The notes below the pieces were generated by a model, which saw only the letters and a program-made list of their open reading frames with translations, was not told the origin of the DNA and searched no databases. DNA of 64,000 nt from Capitella teleta (Eukaryota > Annelida > Polychaeta > Capitellidae): the NCBI GenBank assembly GCA_000328365.1, contig KB297068.1, positions 105,541 to 169,540 of the forward strand, in the 5' to 3' direction. Numbering within the stretch: the stretch's first letter is position 1; each line of letters begins with the position of its first letter. This document shows, in pieces, positions 1 through 10,952 of the stretch. Made by a program: the position numbers and the translations under genes.

Positions 1-710
1 ATCAAAAAGATATCTATGAAAATAGGCAGAGTCACCTGCATAATCAATAAACTAAAAAATCATATCCCACAATTCATCCTCCTCACCATTTACAACGCTC
101 TTATAGTTCCACATCTTAATTATGGCATTCTACTCTGGGGCCACAACCCAAGTCAGCTGCTTCCTATTCAAAAACGCGCCATTCGAGCAATAACACTGTC
201 CTCTTATAACTCACATACAGACCCACTATTTAGACGTTTGAACGTACTTAAAATAACTGACATAAGAAAAATGTCTGAATTGAAATTTTACTACAAATAC
301 ACAAACAATAACCTTCCAGAATATTTCCTTCAAAGCTACATTCAAACAAATCGACAAACGCATGCGCATCCTCGCCAAACAAGACACGAAAATATGCTCT
401 CCATCCCACCACATAGACATCACTTTTTCAAATCAAACCTTAGATACACACTAGTGCACACAGTTAATAATTTACCTCCGCACATAAAATCACTCTGCCA
501 TACGCACTCTACCGATACATTCACTAAAAGAGCCAAAGCACATATAATTAACCAATACTCCACAATATGCACTATACCAAATTGTTACATTTGTCACAAT
601 CGATAACTCCCCTTCCCATCCAATTTACCACCCTTAGATATGTCAAATTCTATCCATCCGCCATTCTCATCCTCTATTTCTCTATTCCTTCCCCTTCATC
701 CCACTATATC

Positions 711-743
<33 letters not shown>
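1..743 (+). mobile_element. 3' part of a non-LTR retrotransposon (LINE), RT C-terminal tail
   Basis: An open frame at 16-606 encodes about 196 residues typical of the region after the reverse-transcriptase domain in CR1/Jockey-type LINEs: a segment like LTIYNALIVPHLNYGILLWG, then IQKRAIRAITLSSYNSHT, then an LKFYYKYTNNNLPEYF stretch. The frame enters from outside the window, so the catalytic RT palm is not seen. It ends at 604-606 and is followed by about 110 bp and a 30-base A-run (714-743), which I take as the 3' tail of the insertion. The family is clear; the exact clade is an inference. Confidence 0.85.
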
Positions 744-746
<3 letters not shown>

Positions 747-749
747 ATT

Positions 750-979
750 ATTTACGAGATAGAATTATTCTGTTTTTTTCGTGTTTCTCTCTTGTTATTA
801 TACTTTTCTAGTTTATTATGATCATTATCTTATTTTATTGTATTAATTACTTCTTTTTTTTTCATATTGGTGGCAGCATGCCAGCGGGCCCTCACGGGCC
901 CTTTATGTTGTCTCCTGGAAAGACTGAATTTTGTACATAATCATTTTGTTATTGTATACATATCTATTTCCAAATAAAT

Positions 980-981
<2 letters not shown>
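750..981 (+). mobile_element. Probable LINE 3'-UTR fragment with GC hairpin
   Basis: This T-rich stretch contains a GC-rich hairpin around 876-902 (GCCAGCGGGCCC then GGGCCC), a polyadenylation-like AATAAA at about 974-979, and runs into a (CT)n microsatellite. A similar arrangement (T-rich DNA, then GCCAGCGGCC, then AATAAA) occurs at 45040-45115, which suggests a shared LINE-type 3' tail. No protein-coding part is attached here. Confidence 0.4.

Positions 982-1021
<40 letters not shown>
982..1021. repeat. (CT)n microsatellite
   Basis: An uninterrupted run of about 20 CT dinucleotides between the LINE 3' tail on the left and the oppositely oriented LINE on the right. Confidence 0.95.
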
Positions 1022-1024
<3 letters not shown>

Positions 1025-1079
1025 TTTTCAGGGTAAATGACAGGCAGCAGTGGTTGCTCGTTCCAAGGGGGCTCAGATA

Positions 1080-2335
1080 CTCTATGTCAGATACCAACTC
1101 CTCTGTTGATGTAAGGATAAAACCCAGGATATATGGGTTCTGGCTGAATCGTCAGGGAGTGGGTTTGGTTTAGTGTTGGAAGAGGTTGCAGTATTGGCAG
1201 GCATCCAGGAATAGTCTTGATGTTTGATTTTTGAGTGTTTTTAGTTTGCCACGAGATGGAAGGGTAATTGAAATCTCCAATAATGAGGACTTTGTTCGAT
1301 GCATTTTGAACCATGCTTCAGATTGCATTGTTCATTTTAACGTTATTTTCCTGTGTGTAGTTGGGGCTTCTGTAGATACAGTCCAGTGTGAGGGACTCAC
1401 CCTCAACTAGCGTTATTTTCGGCCATAACATTTCTTTAACTGGGAGGTTAATAATCAGTTCTATTTATTCCAAATGGTTTGCTGTGTAGATAAGTCCATG
1501 GTTTCCTGCTTCATTGATGCCTTTTTTGAAAACTTGGTAACTGTCAAGGGGAAATTCTGCAGGAGCAATCTCATACCTCATTGCCTTTGGCATAACCTCG
1601 GTGATTGCTATGATATCAGGACATGGAATCATCTGTTTTATTCTGGACCTTAATTCTAGCATCTTTCCAGGTAATGAATAAGCATTTGTGTACTAGCAGG
1701 ATATTGTTTGAGCGGTGGCAGTGGATTGGCTTGAGTGGTGTTTGGAGGATGCAGAGCCTGGAACATTTGTGTCTGCATCCATGCTGGGGCTTGTTATTTT
1801 GTGCCTGAGGCTTTCGCTGCTTGTTGAAGCCAGACTTTGGCCTCTGCAGGTTGAACCTCCTCCGTGGTGGGTGGATGTTCCATTGTGGATTGTTCCTCCT
1901 GTACCCTGTGTTGTTGGGCTGGGGGGATAGCGTTTTTTTCAGACATACTATTTTCGATAGCCAGTATGGTGCACGTGAGCATACCTTGAACTCCCATTCT
2001 TCTGCTTGGTTCTCCAGGTTTCTTTGTGTAGCCTCCATTTGTAGTTCATTGATTTCTGCACGTTGTTCTGGAGTGAGGTCTCTTGCCAAGATAATATTTA
2101 AAAAATCAGGGCCAGGGATGTTTCTGAGTTTCTTAGCAGATTCAAGAACTTTTGCTGCCTCGTCTTTGCTTGCCACAGAATCTTTCAGATTCATCACGTT
2201 TGTGTTGTGCTTTCTTAGCCAGGTTACATTTTTTAAATTAACTTCAATGTCAAGGATGTTGCAGCACAGTTTGTCGAAGAGTTGTGCATCATGTATTTTC
2301 CAGTTTTTTTTTCTTCAGATTTATGGTTGATCTTG
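1080..2335 (-). mobile_element. 5' part of a LINE on the minus strand: N-terminal ORF and endonuclease fragments
   Basis: Reading on the minus strand, 2197-1616 gives an acidic/charged N-terminal region (RDLTPEQRAEINELQ, NLENQAEEWEFKVCS) of the kind found upstream of the endonuclease in invertebrate LINEs. Then 1662-1465 encodes the start of an apurinic-like endonuclease (PDIIAITEVMPK, then FPLDSYQVFKKGINEAG), and 1314-1087 the later endonuclease motif (VLIIGDFNYPSISW, with the GDFN core). The three pieces are in different frames, so the copy carries frameshifts and stops. No reverse transcriptase follows: the element is cut near 1080, close to the microsatellite and the plus-strand LINE tail. 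Confidence 0.8.
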
Positions 2336-2469
2336 GCAGCTCATAGAAACACACATAGAAACTTTCTCTTATAATTTTACATTATGCGCTTTATAAATGA
2401 ATCAATGATTATAAATAGTTACAATTATTATTATAAAAACGTCAAAAGAGCACTTGATGTCTAGCTTTG

Positions 2470-2832
2470 GCTAGGGGCACCGAATAGCTCAGTCGGTTTG
2501 ACCGGCTGACTGCAATCCTATGCCGACCGTGGGGGGTCAAGGTCCCGGATTCCAGACCCAGTCAGGCCACGGGCATTATGATTGTGAATTACAATTATAA
2601 TTCATTACAATTGTAGTTCCTCAGTGACTCTTCAGTGCTGCCCAATTGCGTAACAAGGCCGGGGGCTGTGTACTACTGTCTATGGTGGTATGCAGGATAA
2701 AGGACCCTTGAGGTTTACCGATAAGAGTAGGGGGAAACTCCGGTCCCGCGCCTCCTGTTCTGGCGCACGTATCATCCGAATGGTTGGGGTGGAGCCGTAA
2801 AACCCCATCATGTCTTGTCATGTCATGTCTAG
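2470..2832 (+). mobile_element. tRNA-derived SINE, copy 1
   Basis: The head has a Pol III A box (TAGCTCAGTCGG, about 2487) and a degenerate B box about 50 bp downstream (near 2540-2560). A body of about 250 bp follows, then a tail ending in CATCATG with short TCATG repeats. A second copy at 50858-51183 aligns over its whole length and has a better B box (GGGTTCGAGACCC). A 3' part is at about 16865-16975. The tRNA-like head, non-tRNA body and several copies make this a SINE rather than a tRNA gene. Confidence 0.85.
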
Positions 2833-3594
2833 CTTCGGCTATGAGGTGGTATGCCCAATTTTTTCTCTCTCTATACAAGCCTTTATGACGTCAGAACACT
2901 TTCTGCTTAGGATTTGTACGATCTATATTTTGGCCTTTTCGCCCTGTGATAACTCAATAAGAATTAGTGCTACGCTATATTCGACAGAAGTTGTGTATTT
3001 TACAACGTTGTTGCCGATTATCATTTTCATTTAACATATAAATTTAATTTAATGCATATTTATGAACAAAATGCCATTAGTTGACTCTTTTTATTATATA
3101 GTTTTTCTCTTGCCTTCCTGCTGCGCATTAATTTAAACTCCGACGAAGCAGATTCAGCATTTGGACCGGAAGTTGAGGACTCCGTGCCGAACGGTGTTTT
3201 TGTCGTTTTGGTGCAATCTTTCGGTTTTTTGACCTTCTTGCCCACAATTTCGTCGCGATGTCGACGAAGGTAATCGATGAGATGATGTTAAATTTCTTGC
3301 AATTGCATAGTGTGCTCGCTTTTTTTGTTGTTTCCCCTCAGATAACCTGTCTCCTGTTGAGACTCCCATACTTGCATGATCATGCAATGCATTCAGATTG
3401 GATGCTGCATGCAGTGAATAGTGATTGAATTAATTCCACAAGTGTAACTGATCTGATTATCCGTTACAGTTTGGCATTGTCGCCCCAATAGCGGACATTG
3501 TGGTTTATTATTGAGAGGGGATCGTCGAATCGAATAACCCGAGATGGCCGAAATGGGTATAACTTATTACATAATTACTTAGCTGACATACAGA
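2833..3594. other. Intergenic, no gene recognised
   Basis: No recognisable gene. A lysine-rich minus-strand frame at 3245-3060 starts only at GTG and has no support beyond its composition. I leave it unannotated. Confidence 0.6.
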
Positions 3595-3800
3595 TAATAT
3601 GTCTGTATTTATCATGCAATCGGCTGAGTGTGGAGCCTCACTGTCAGTAGACGCAAAAAGAAGCGGTTTACCGTCGGGCGAGGTCTGTATACCTCGCCCG
3701 AGAATCTGTGCTAGGTATAACTTATGTGTTACCAAAACCTTAGCTGACATTCTACAGCGAGCCCAATGGGTCTCGCTGTACGGTAAACGCATTAAACTCC
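3595..3800. repeat. Hairpin-rich dispersed repeat, copy 1
   Basis: About 115 bp (roughly 3598-3715) is nearly identical to 4488-4606. It contains a perfect 10-bp stem, CGGGCGAGGT / ACCTCGCCCG, around a 6-bp loop CTGTAT. Just downstream a second imperfect palindrome (TACAGCGAG near 3751 against CTCGCTGTA near 3770) is followed by CGGTAAACGC, which is inverted relative to GCGGTTTACCG near 3662, so the structure is nested. A diverged partial copy is at 11317-11390. It looks like a small non-autonomous inverted-repeat element with no coding capacity I can support. Confidence 0.75.
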
Positions 3801-4485
3801 AGTTCGCAAACCACGATTTCTAGAATTCCACGCTTGTAATTATATTTATGAAGTCACCAGGGTCTGCAGAGCCATACAAGGTAGACGCTGGTACTAAATT
3901 TTATTTGAAACCAGTACCATAAACCTACTTAAACTGGATCCGCAACGAAAAAAAGTGACATTACAGGTTTCTCTCCGCTTTTCGATTGTTGTGTCACATG
4001 ACCTCCTCTCCACATGTTATAAATAAACCAGAGCACTGTGCCTGCGTAATGCGAAGTAAACATACACGCATGCGCATACAATTTTCCCGCGCTAAGCAGT
4101 TTAACATGCGGCCTATCTTCCCTTGCAGTTGCGCATGTACTTTATACCGAGTCTTCACAAAGGAATACGTATTAATTATTAATACACAATATTTTGTGCA
4201 TCCCCAATCAGTATATGAACAATTTTATTCATTTTCATTCGAAAGTCGTGAGAGAAGTTTGATCAGGAAAGTGAAGCATGTGCGGTTGTTTACAATGCAG
4301 TGCGCATGCGCTGAGTGACGTCACTCGCAAAATGGCGTTTGTTTACTTCTTCACGAAGTGATATTTTGTTGCGGGTTTTAATTAATGTAAGTTTGACATG
4401 ATGGTACTGGCTCATATTGTTTTTTCTTGGAGCATAAATATACCATCTAACGTCTGGAGGGATTAAACACAAGGATTTGTCGGAT

Positions 4486-4612
4486 AATATGTCTATATTT
4501 ATCATGCAATCGGCTGAGTGTGGAGCCTCGCTGCCAGTAGACGCAAAAAGAAGCGGTTTACCGTCGGGCGAGGTATACAGACCTTGCCCGAGATTCTGTG
4601 CTACCAAAACCT
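4486..4612. repeat. Hairpin-rich dispersed repeat, copy 2
   Basis: It matches 3598-3715 with only a few substitutions, but the 6-bp loop inside the CGGGCGAGGT stem reads ATACAG, the reverse complement of CTGTAT in copy 1. The right stem arm has one change (ACCTTGCCCG). The second palindrome of copy 1 is absent. Confidence 0.75.
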
Positions 4613-5324
4613 GATGATGTAACAATAGTTCAAGTTACTTAAATCACAATAAATTTGGCAATAATAACATCGCCGGCCGAGAGCGCTTGGGTTGTGAATT
4701 TCCGGTGTTGTGAGCATGCGCAGAAGATGTAAACAATAGCACGTTTCGTGAGCACCTGACGTTATGACCATAGCTGTCGTAAACATTGTGACCGTTCTGA
4801 TTCTGGATGAAACTGAACATGCTTCATGTTCTCCTTCGTTTTTGCCGTCATCTACTTCACAATCGGTGACAGGCAGATAAGATAGCGCTGAATTGGCTTT
4901 TCTCTCATAGTTACCTTTAATAGGTAGTGCTTTAACACGGATACACGGATAACGGATATTCGTGTTACTAATATCCGACGGACACGTATATTTATGCCCA
5001 AACACGGGAGCATGCACCTGCAGTCTAATGGCCTGGCACACGCTGTGAGCGCAAAAGCCATGCTCTACCTGCAGCAGTTAATTACCTAACAAGCAGACGA
5101 CGGTACAAGCTCTGGTCAGTCCGTGGGGCTGAGTGTCACACGTTGCTTGAATCCTCAATGTTGAGATCTCGCAATGAAGTTCATAAACTTTGAGTTTTAA
5201 ACAATTAACACTTGATTCGATGTTCCTGCTAACATATATAATTATAATTAAAATAAATTATGTTCTATAACTTCTATTACAATTAGATTGGCTTAATATC
5301 GTCCATGAGAGAAGATATGCTGAT
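4613..5324. other. Intergenic, no gene recognised
   Basis: No protein family is recognisable on either strand. The overlapping minus-strand open frames at 4601-5061 are low-complexity or cysteine-rich and show no domain. Confidence 0.5.
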
Positions 5325-5405
5325 TTATAGAACTCCTGAAAAGTTTTGATATTACAAACTTATTTTTATGGCCCCTGGAACTTTTGTAATAACGAACTTT
5401 GACTG
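5325..5405. mobile_element. 3' end of a pogo-type transposon (solo fragment)
   Basis: The segment with TATAGAACTCCTGA, ATATTACAAACT, ATGGCCCCTG and the end ACTTTGACTG followed by TA is the same as the last ~80 bp of the element at 11700-12973. No matching left terminus was found upstream, so this is a truncated copy. Confidence 0.7.
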
Positions 5406-5407
5406 TA

Positions 5408-5510
5408 CTTGAAGGTCGGTCTCCTGGGCGCGGGGAAAGAGTGACACATGGTGAATAGAGGCAGCATGCATTCTTTCATCTGCTTTGTGGTTCTATTTTT
5501 TTAATCAGCA
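5408..5510 (+). repeat. Dispersed repeat shared with 55500-55606
   Basis: It shares the ordered blocks TGGGCGCGG, GGTG(A/G)AT then GAGGCAGCATGC, and TCTTTCATCTGCTTTGT with 55500-55606 in the same orientation. No coding content. It begins directly after the pogo terminus and its TA. Confidence 0.6.
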
Positions 5511-6852
5511 ATATTTCCAGCTCTTCTGGTCACAAATGAGCTCTGTAGACGCATGTATACTGCGTATTGTTTTTGGCCCAAGCAGCCTGGACATCGGGCC
5601 TGGGATTTAGGCAACAAATTGATGGTAGCAGGTTGAGGACCATATCTGGTGCTTGAGTTTGAATTCTGAGCAGGACTTTTTTGGTTGCATCAATCATAGA
5701 TTTAAATAGAATGAGTGCAAGGATTTTATTCTGATGACCTCAATCCTGATCCCACTTTCATTTTGCGTCTGAATTATGCGAAACAAAACTTTGGTCTTAC
5801 ACCCTTGACTTAAGTCAGCCCTAAATTGAGTATGCCAGTGCAAATGCTCTTATCGCTGAGTAAATTATGTGTAATAGTTAATTAAGTGCACATTGCAGCA
5901 TCTGCCTTGTTGAGCATTGTTTACTTTGCCAACTTCTTAGCAATCAATCCAGGTCAAAAAGCTGAATAATTGTACTCATTTGCTTAATGCTTTGTGTAAT
6001 CAGGTTTTCTTGTTAATTGAGCTCCTTCTGTCGTAACAAAGATGGCATTGTCAGATCATCTAGCGAGGTTAAATTAGACGCAGTTCCTTTAGATTTCAGC
6101 AAATTGACTCATTTCTCTTGGAACTACCTCTGTTGCCTGCATTCTAAAAATAGCTCAGTTGAGTTTGTTTTTAGCCATCAGTGTTGCTGCTTCTGCACAC
6201 TGTGTATATGCTGCACTTCCTGCAGATACATATAAGACTGTGATCATAACGTTCTTTGGTCGTTATGATTGCTGTCGAATATGGACAGAATTGATTCTTT
6301 GCCAAGAAGTGAACAATGTTCTTTTTCAAGACTTTTTGTGAGTGTAATCCCCTAATAATAATTCTTCTCTCTGCAAAAATTATCTGAAATTCCTTCATTC
6401 TGGAGTAATAATTGACGTTTGGGTTGTTCATCATGCGGTGCACAAATGCTGTGAGCCTATGATTCAATTCGGGAGGCTACTGAATCACTTGATCATGTAC
6501 TTTATTCTGTACAGTGCAGCTGTGCTATCATGATTCATGGAGCTGACTCACCTTTTTCTTTTATAAGGCTGGGAGCACTGGGAGTACTGTAGAATCTGCA
6601 GCTATACGTACAGCACTGTACATGTTTTGTAGTATACATATCATGCTCATTAAGATATGCTCACTCAATCTGCAGGGAATAAGCCCACATGTTGATGTTT
6701 TCTTGATCACCCAATAAAGCGAGCGCACTATTCCCATCTGTCGTTCAGCCATGTTTATGGCTGTGCTGCACAGTCGACGTCTGTTCCTTCATCGCACAAA
6801 CTCCTCTCTCGACTCAATGAATCCTGAATTTTTTTGTTTCGTTTGTCTTCAG
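5511..6852. other. Upstream region of the ANKRD29 gene
   Basis: No separate gene recognised. The first coding segment of the ankyrin gene opens at a 3' splice site ending at 6852, so at least one upstream exon with the initiator codon should lie here or further 5'. In-frame ATGs at 6751, 6757 and 6817 allow an unspliced alternative start, but the pyrimidine-rich run before 6852 looks like an acceptor. Confidence 0.5.
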
Positions 6853-8537
6853 AAGGAAACGCAGAGTGACCACCAGCTCCATCTGGCCGCTCTTCAGGGT
6901 AACTCGGAACAACTCATCACCGTCCTCAACACCGGAAAAGTTCATGTTGACTGCAAGGATAAGGTCAGTGGCCTCAGCAAATGCCTATGGCTGGAATCTG
7001 TTGCATCCTTTCATGTATTAATCATTTCAATTTTCCTGGTTTTTAACTTTTGAAGTTTCGTCAAAATACTGTACATTGCATTTATATTTAGATTGAAAAA
7101 TATTTCAATTTATTGAGTCCAGTAATATGGGTAGTATCGTTGAAAACACATTCCATTCTGAATGTTGAATTATTGATATTGTGCACATGTGCCCACAGAA
7201 CAAGTGTTATTACGTTATAACGATAACCTTTATGGCTTTACTAATGAAGTAATAGTCAGTGATAGCTGACAGCATCTCTGAACATTTTGTAGATTAACTA
7301 ACTGGTGTAGAAGGATGAGGATGCTTTGTGATGGAGAAATTGTTTTTAATGTGGCAAAAGATGGCACTAGTACTTTTATGTGCCTGCGAAACGAATCGAG
7401 TTCTTATTTCAAGCAATGAATCACTTAAGTCATATAACAGATGATTTTTGGCTGTGTGTGGAGCTAACAGTAATTGATTTACCGTATGTTGCAGGAAGGA
7501 ACCACACCCCTTGTTCTGTCTGCTGCCAACAACCACTTGAACTGTGTGAAGGAACTTCTCAAACAAGGAGCTGATCCTGCAGCTCGCAGACTGGTCTGTG
7601 ACCTCCTCTGGCAATCTGGATATGATCCAATGAACCTCTCTGTCTTTCTTTCAGACCGGCACTTGCGCTCTTTTCTTTGCCTCGCAGGGAGGATTTCTGG
7701 AGATTGTGAAGGAGCTGCTTGCTCATGGCGCTCCAGTTGATCTGCCCAGCTACGTGAGTGCTCTCTCTTGTGGTGTCATTTGTGTCAACGTTTTCCCCCT
7801 CAGGACGGAGGCACGCCTCTCTTTGTTGCATGCCAGTGCAATCATCAGGATGTAGCAGATGTGCTACTTTCCCACGGAGCAGACATTCACACCAGCATGG
7901 TGGACGGCGCCTCCCCTCTCTTCATCAGCGCACAAAACGGACACATGAAGATGCTCAAATTCCTCCTCTCTAAGGGAGCCAAGGTGAACATGCCGCGTAA
8001 GGATGGTGCCACTCCCCTGTGGATCGCCTGTCAAATGGGACACCACACGGTCGTCAAGGAGCTGTTGGAGGCAGGAGCTGAGGTGGATGCTGCTCGTGAG
8101 GTCTGACAGGAAGTGATGTCATTGCAGGGTTGTTATATATTTCTGCATTTTCAGGACGGAGCGACACCTCTGTTTAAAGCGTGTCATAAGGGACACACAG
8201 AAGTTGTGCAGGAACTGATGAAGTACAAACCAGGAGTTGGTCTTCTGCAGGTGAGGTGCTTTCTCACTCTCAGCCGTTTCTGGGAACCTTTCTTCTGTAG
8301 AATGGTGAAAGCGCTCTTCACGCTGCTTCACTTTTTGGACATTTGAAGATTGTTAAAGAGCTTGTCGCTGCAGGAGCCAAAGCCAGCCTCAAGAACAAAG
8401 TATGTTCCTGTATTTGAAATTCCTTCATCATTTGTTATTGTTTGCAGGAAGGATTCTCTGCTGCTGAGCAAGCTAGAACCGCCGGCTACGAGCAGATCGC
8501 ACAAGTCCTGGATGCATCTTCGAAAAACTCTTCTTGA
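6853..8537 (+). CDS. ANKRD29: Ankyrin repeat domain protein, ANKRD29 orthologue
   Basis: Seven coding segments join in phase 0: 6853-6963, 7495-7593, 7655-7753, 7804-8100, 8155-8250, 8301-8399, 8448-8537. They give about 296 residues plus a start not yet located; human ANKRD29 is 301. The order of features follows ANKRD29 closely: KET then a weak first repeat, VDCKD, EGTTPL, TGTCALFFASQGG, DGGTPLFVACQ, DGASPLFISAQNGH, DGATPLWIACQMGH, AGAEVDAARE, DGATPLFKACHKGH, NGESALHAA, then a short capping helix. Segments 2, 3 and 6 are exactly 99 bp (one 33-residue repeat) and segment 4 is 297 bp (three repeats). The other introns are 48-61 bp; the first is 531 bp. ANKRD29 has no established biochemical activity; ankyrin repeats bind proteins. 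A polyadenylation signal AATAAA lies at about 8953. Confidence 0.9.
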
Positions 8538-9273
8538 TTCAATGGGAGAATTCGCGCTCCTTTTCTGCCACCGGAGAGTTTTTCGTGCCTTGTTCATTGC
8601 ATCTAATTTTGTGTATTAAAGAGAGAGACAGTTTTTGACATGTTAGAGCATTTTTTTTCTTTGCAGGAAATACTCCCCTCCTTTTTTTTTCTGTTTTTTT
8701 TTTCTTTTCTTGCAAACATCATGTACATGTATCAGAGTTTTTAAAAATGCAAAAAAAAAAGTTTCTCATTTAATATTTTAGCAGCGTTTTTATGTGGATG
8801 ACTGTCGACTGTGTCTCCCCTCCCCATCCATTGTAATTATCTCAGAAGCATTTATGTGTTCATGATATTACATCATCTTCTGACCATGATGTCACCCCTC
8901 ATGTGGATATCATGTTGTGTAAATGAGGTTATTTATTGAAATATTTTGAGGAAATAAATACTTTTTTTGCAGTTCTTTATAACTGAGTTCTTCTGTATGT
9001 TTGCATATCTTTCCCTAACACTTTCTTAAACTCTCTGTATTAACTTCAAGGTTAAGAGTATTAAATATGATTGTAGGATTACTGTAATCACTTGTGAAGG
9101 AGGGCCATACACTTCGAATTAGCAATTAAATGTTGAAACAGGTGTAGATTCCCATGAAACGTTTCTTATCAGCTTGATGAGAATTTTTTGTATAAAACGT
9201 TTTCATTATCTAAGAGTTTATACAACCGTTATTTAAACGACAAGTGTTTATACTGTTCATTACAGTTTTACTC
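8538..9273. other. 3' UTR of ANKRD29 and spacer to the MCFD2-like gene
   Basis: T-rich 3' UTR with AATAAA near 8953, then AT-rich spacer. No further gene seen. Confidence 0.6.
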
Positions 9274-10022
9274 ATGTCTGACGTCATGCAGTGGCTTTTA
9301 TTCATGGGATTTTTGTGCGTGGCTGGCAGGAGCCTTGTTTTGGCTCAAACCCCTGATGAGGAATTAGATGAATGGAGAGAGCATAACATGAAATTTCTTG
9401 TTAGGTCTCTTGAAATGGATGAAGACGAAAAAGAGTGAGTAAAATTCGCTAAATAAAAAAATATATATTCGGGATCTGAACGGTGAATTACCTCATTTTG
9501 CAGCCATCTAAAAGAGCACCTACAAGATACGAATATCGACTTGGACAGCCTCAGTCCACAAGAATTGCAATTCTATTATTTCCAGTGAGTGGCCTTGTCA
9601 AATGAGTTATGTTTCTGATTAATGCGTTATGATTTTTAGGACGCATGACACAAATGACGATAATCTGCTTGACGGACTGGAGTTGCTGCATGCGCTCGAA
9701 CACTCGCGCATGGATCGCCTCAACAAACACAGCACCAAAATTGACGTCACCACAGAACGTGGGCTCCAATCGTGGATCAAAATGACAGACAGCATCATAG
9801 GTGATCAGGCTGAGCATAACCAAAGTTACTTCATTTAGGAGATCTTTAGCATAACCGCCATAACACCGCCTTTCGAGGGCTTGAATCATAACGTTCTTTC
9901 TCTCGATAGCAAACGTCGATAGGACGATGGAAACGGATGATCTGGACGGCAACGGATATCTGGATTATTCGGAATTTGCTTCAAGTCGAAGAATGTATGC
10001 TCTCAAAAGAAAAGGCCAATAA
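9274..10022 (+). CDS. MCFD2: MCFD2-like secreted EF-hand protein
   Basis: Four exons, 9274-9434, 9504-9584, 9640-9800 and 9910-10022, all with GT-AG introns, encode about 171 residues (human MCFD2 has 146). The N terminus is a signal peptide (MQWLLFMGFLCVAG core, likely cut after LVLA). LSPQELQFYYF followed by HDTNDDNLLDGLEL is the MCFD2 family signature. Two canonical EF-hand loops are visible: residues 84-95 (D-T-N-D-D-N-L-L-D-G-L-E) and 145-156 (D-L-D-G-N-G-Y-L-D-Y-S-E). In animals MCFD2 binds Ca2+ and the lectin LMAN1/ERGIC-53 to carry selected glycoproteins from ER to Golgi. The start could be 9274 or the Met at 9286; both leave a signal peptide. Polyadenylation signals AATAAA cluster at about 10033. 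A generic ER EF-hand protein is the alternative. Confidence 0.87.
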
Positions 10023-10952
10023 CTTGTTTGTAATAAAATAAAATATGTGTTTTTCTGCATCTGTGCTTGGTGCGTTATGATTTACAATTTTAATCGTTGT
10101 GTGTTTGAGGCGAATCTGTTGGATTTGTTTACATTGGTTTTCGGGAAATGACTTGAATGGAACCTGATTAAGTGATTTGAAGTGAGCTCTTTTCATTTGT
10201 GTGAGTTAATTGTACTCGGGGGGTTGTTGGTGAGTTGATCCACGGTTGAATCCGAGAGCATCCTTTGCTCATGGCTAATGTGGTCAGCTATTAATATTCG
10301 ATTTTGTGAAGCCAAATCATTGGCCCTCCGGTTGTGTTGTAATCAGGTAATTAGGTAGGGATGTTGCTAAAAAATTTAAAACGTTTTTACATGTAATTAA
10401 TTAATCCAAAAGATGCAGATGATGTCACTGAAAAATTTGCTTTTTGAATGGAGGATAAAGCTGGAAAAATAAATAAGTTATAGCGATTTATATATTTTTA
10501 ATTACCTGTCATTTTCTCACCATTGTTCCAATGGTAATTAATCAAATCTGTGTGACTGAAAACAAAGCCGCAAAGAAATTGTCATATCTCAGCCATTTAT
10601 CAATATTTTTCCATGAAATTTTCAGGGAATGTTCATCATACATGACTGCTTATAATAAAAAGAAAATTATTCAAACAACTGTAAAAACATCTATGACATA
10701 TAATTATGCAATCATTATAAAAAAAAACAAAAAAACAAATCAAAGTTGGAACTTGTATTGCATGCACAATATCTGCTCACAATAATATAAAATACAGAGT
10801 TAAAGGTAAACATGCCCATGTCAAAGGGCCTACTGAGAGGAAAACAAGATTGAACTTGAGGTAATACAGTAGGAATTCAAGGTGACAATATGCAATCAGG
10901 CAATTATAAGAACATCCCCACATATCAAGTCCACAGCCAACTCAATCTTGGT
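10023..10952. other. Intergenic, AT-rich
   Basis: No gene seen on either strand. It holds the likely 3' ends of the MCFD2-like gene (+) and of the minus-strand exon that follows. Confidence 0.6.

Noticed and set aside
2480-2570. tRNA gene (also at 50865-50945)
   Set aside because: A and B boxes are present, but the head is imperfect, lacks a clean cloverleaf by eye, and is joined to a shared 250-bp body in each copy. It is a SINE.
3508-4625. A shared minus-strand peptide (SPDGKPLLFAST, SEAPHSADCMIN) in both hairpin repeats as a real gene
   Set aside because: The peptide similarity follows from near-identical DNA, and the frames end at unrelated positions. The palindromic structure explains the conservation better.
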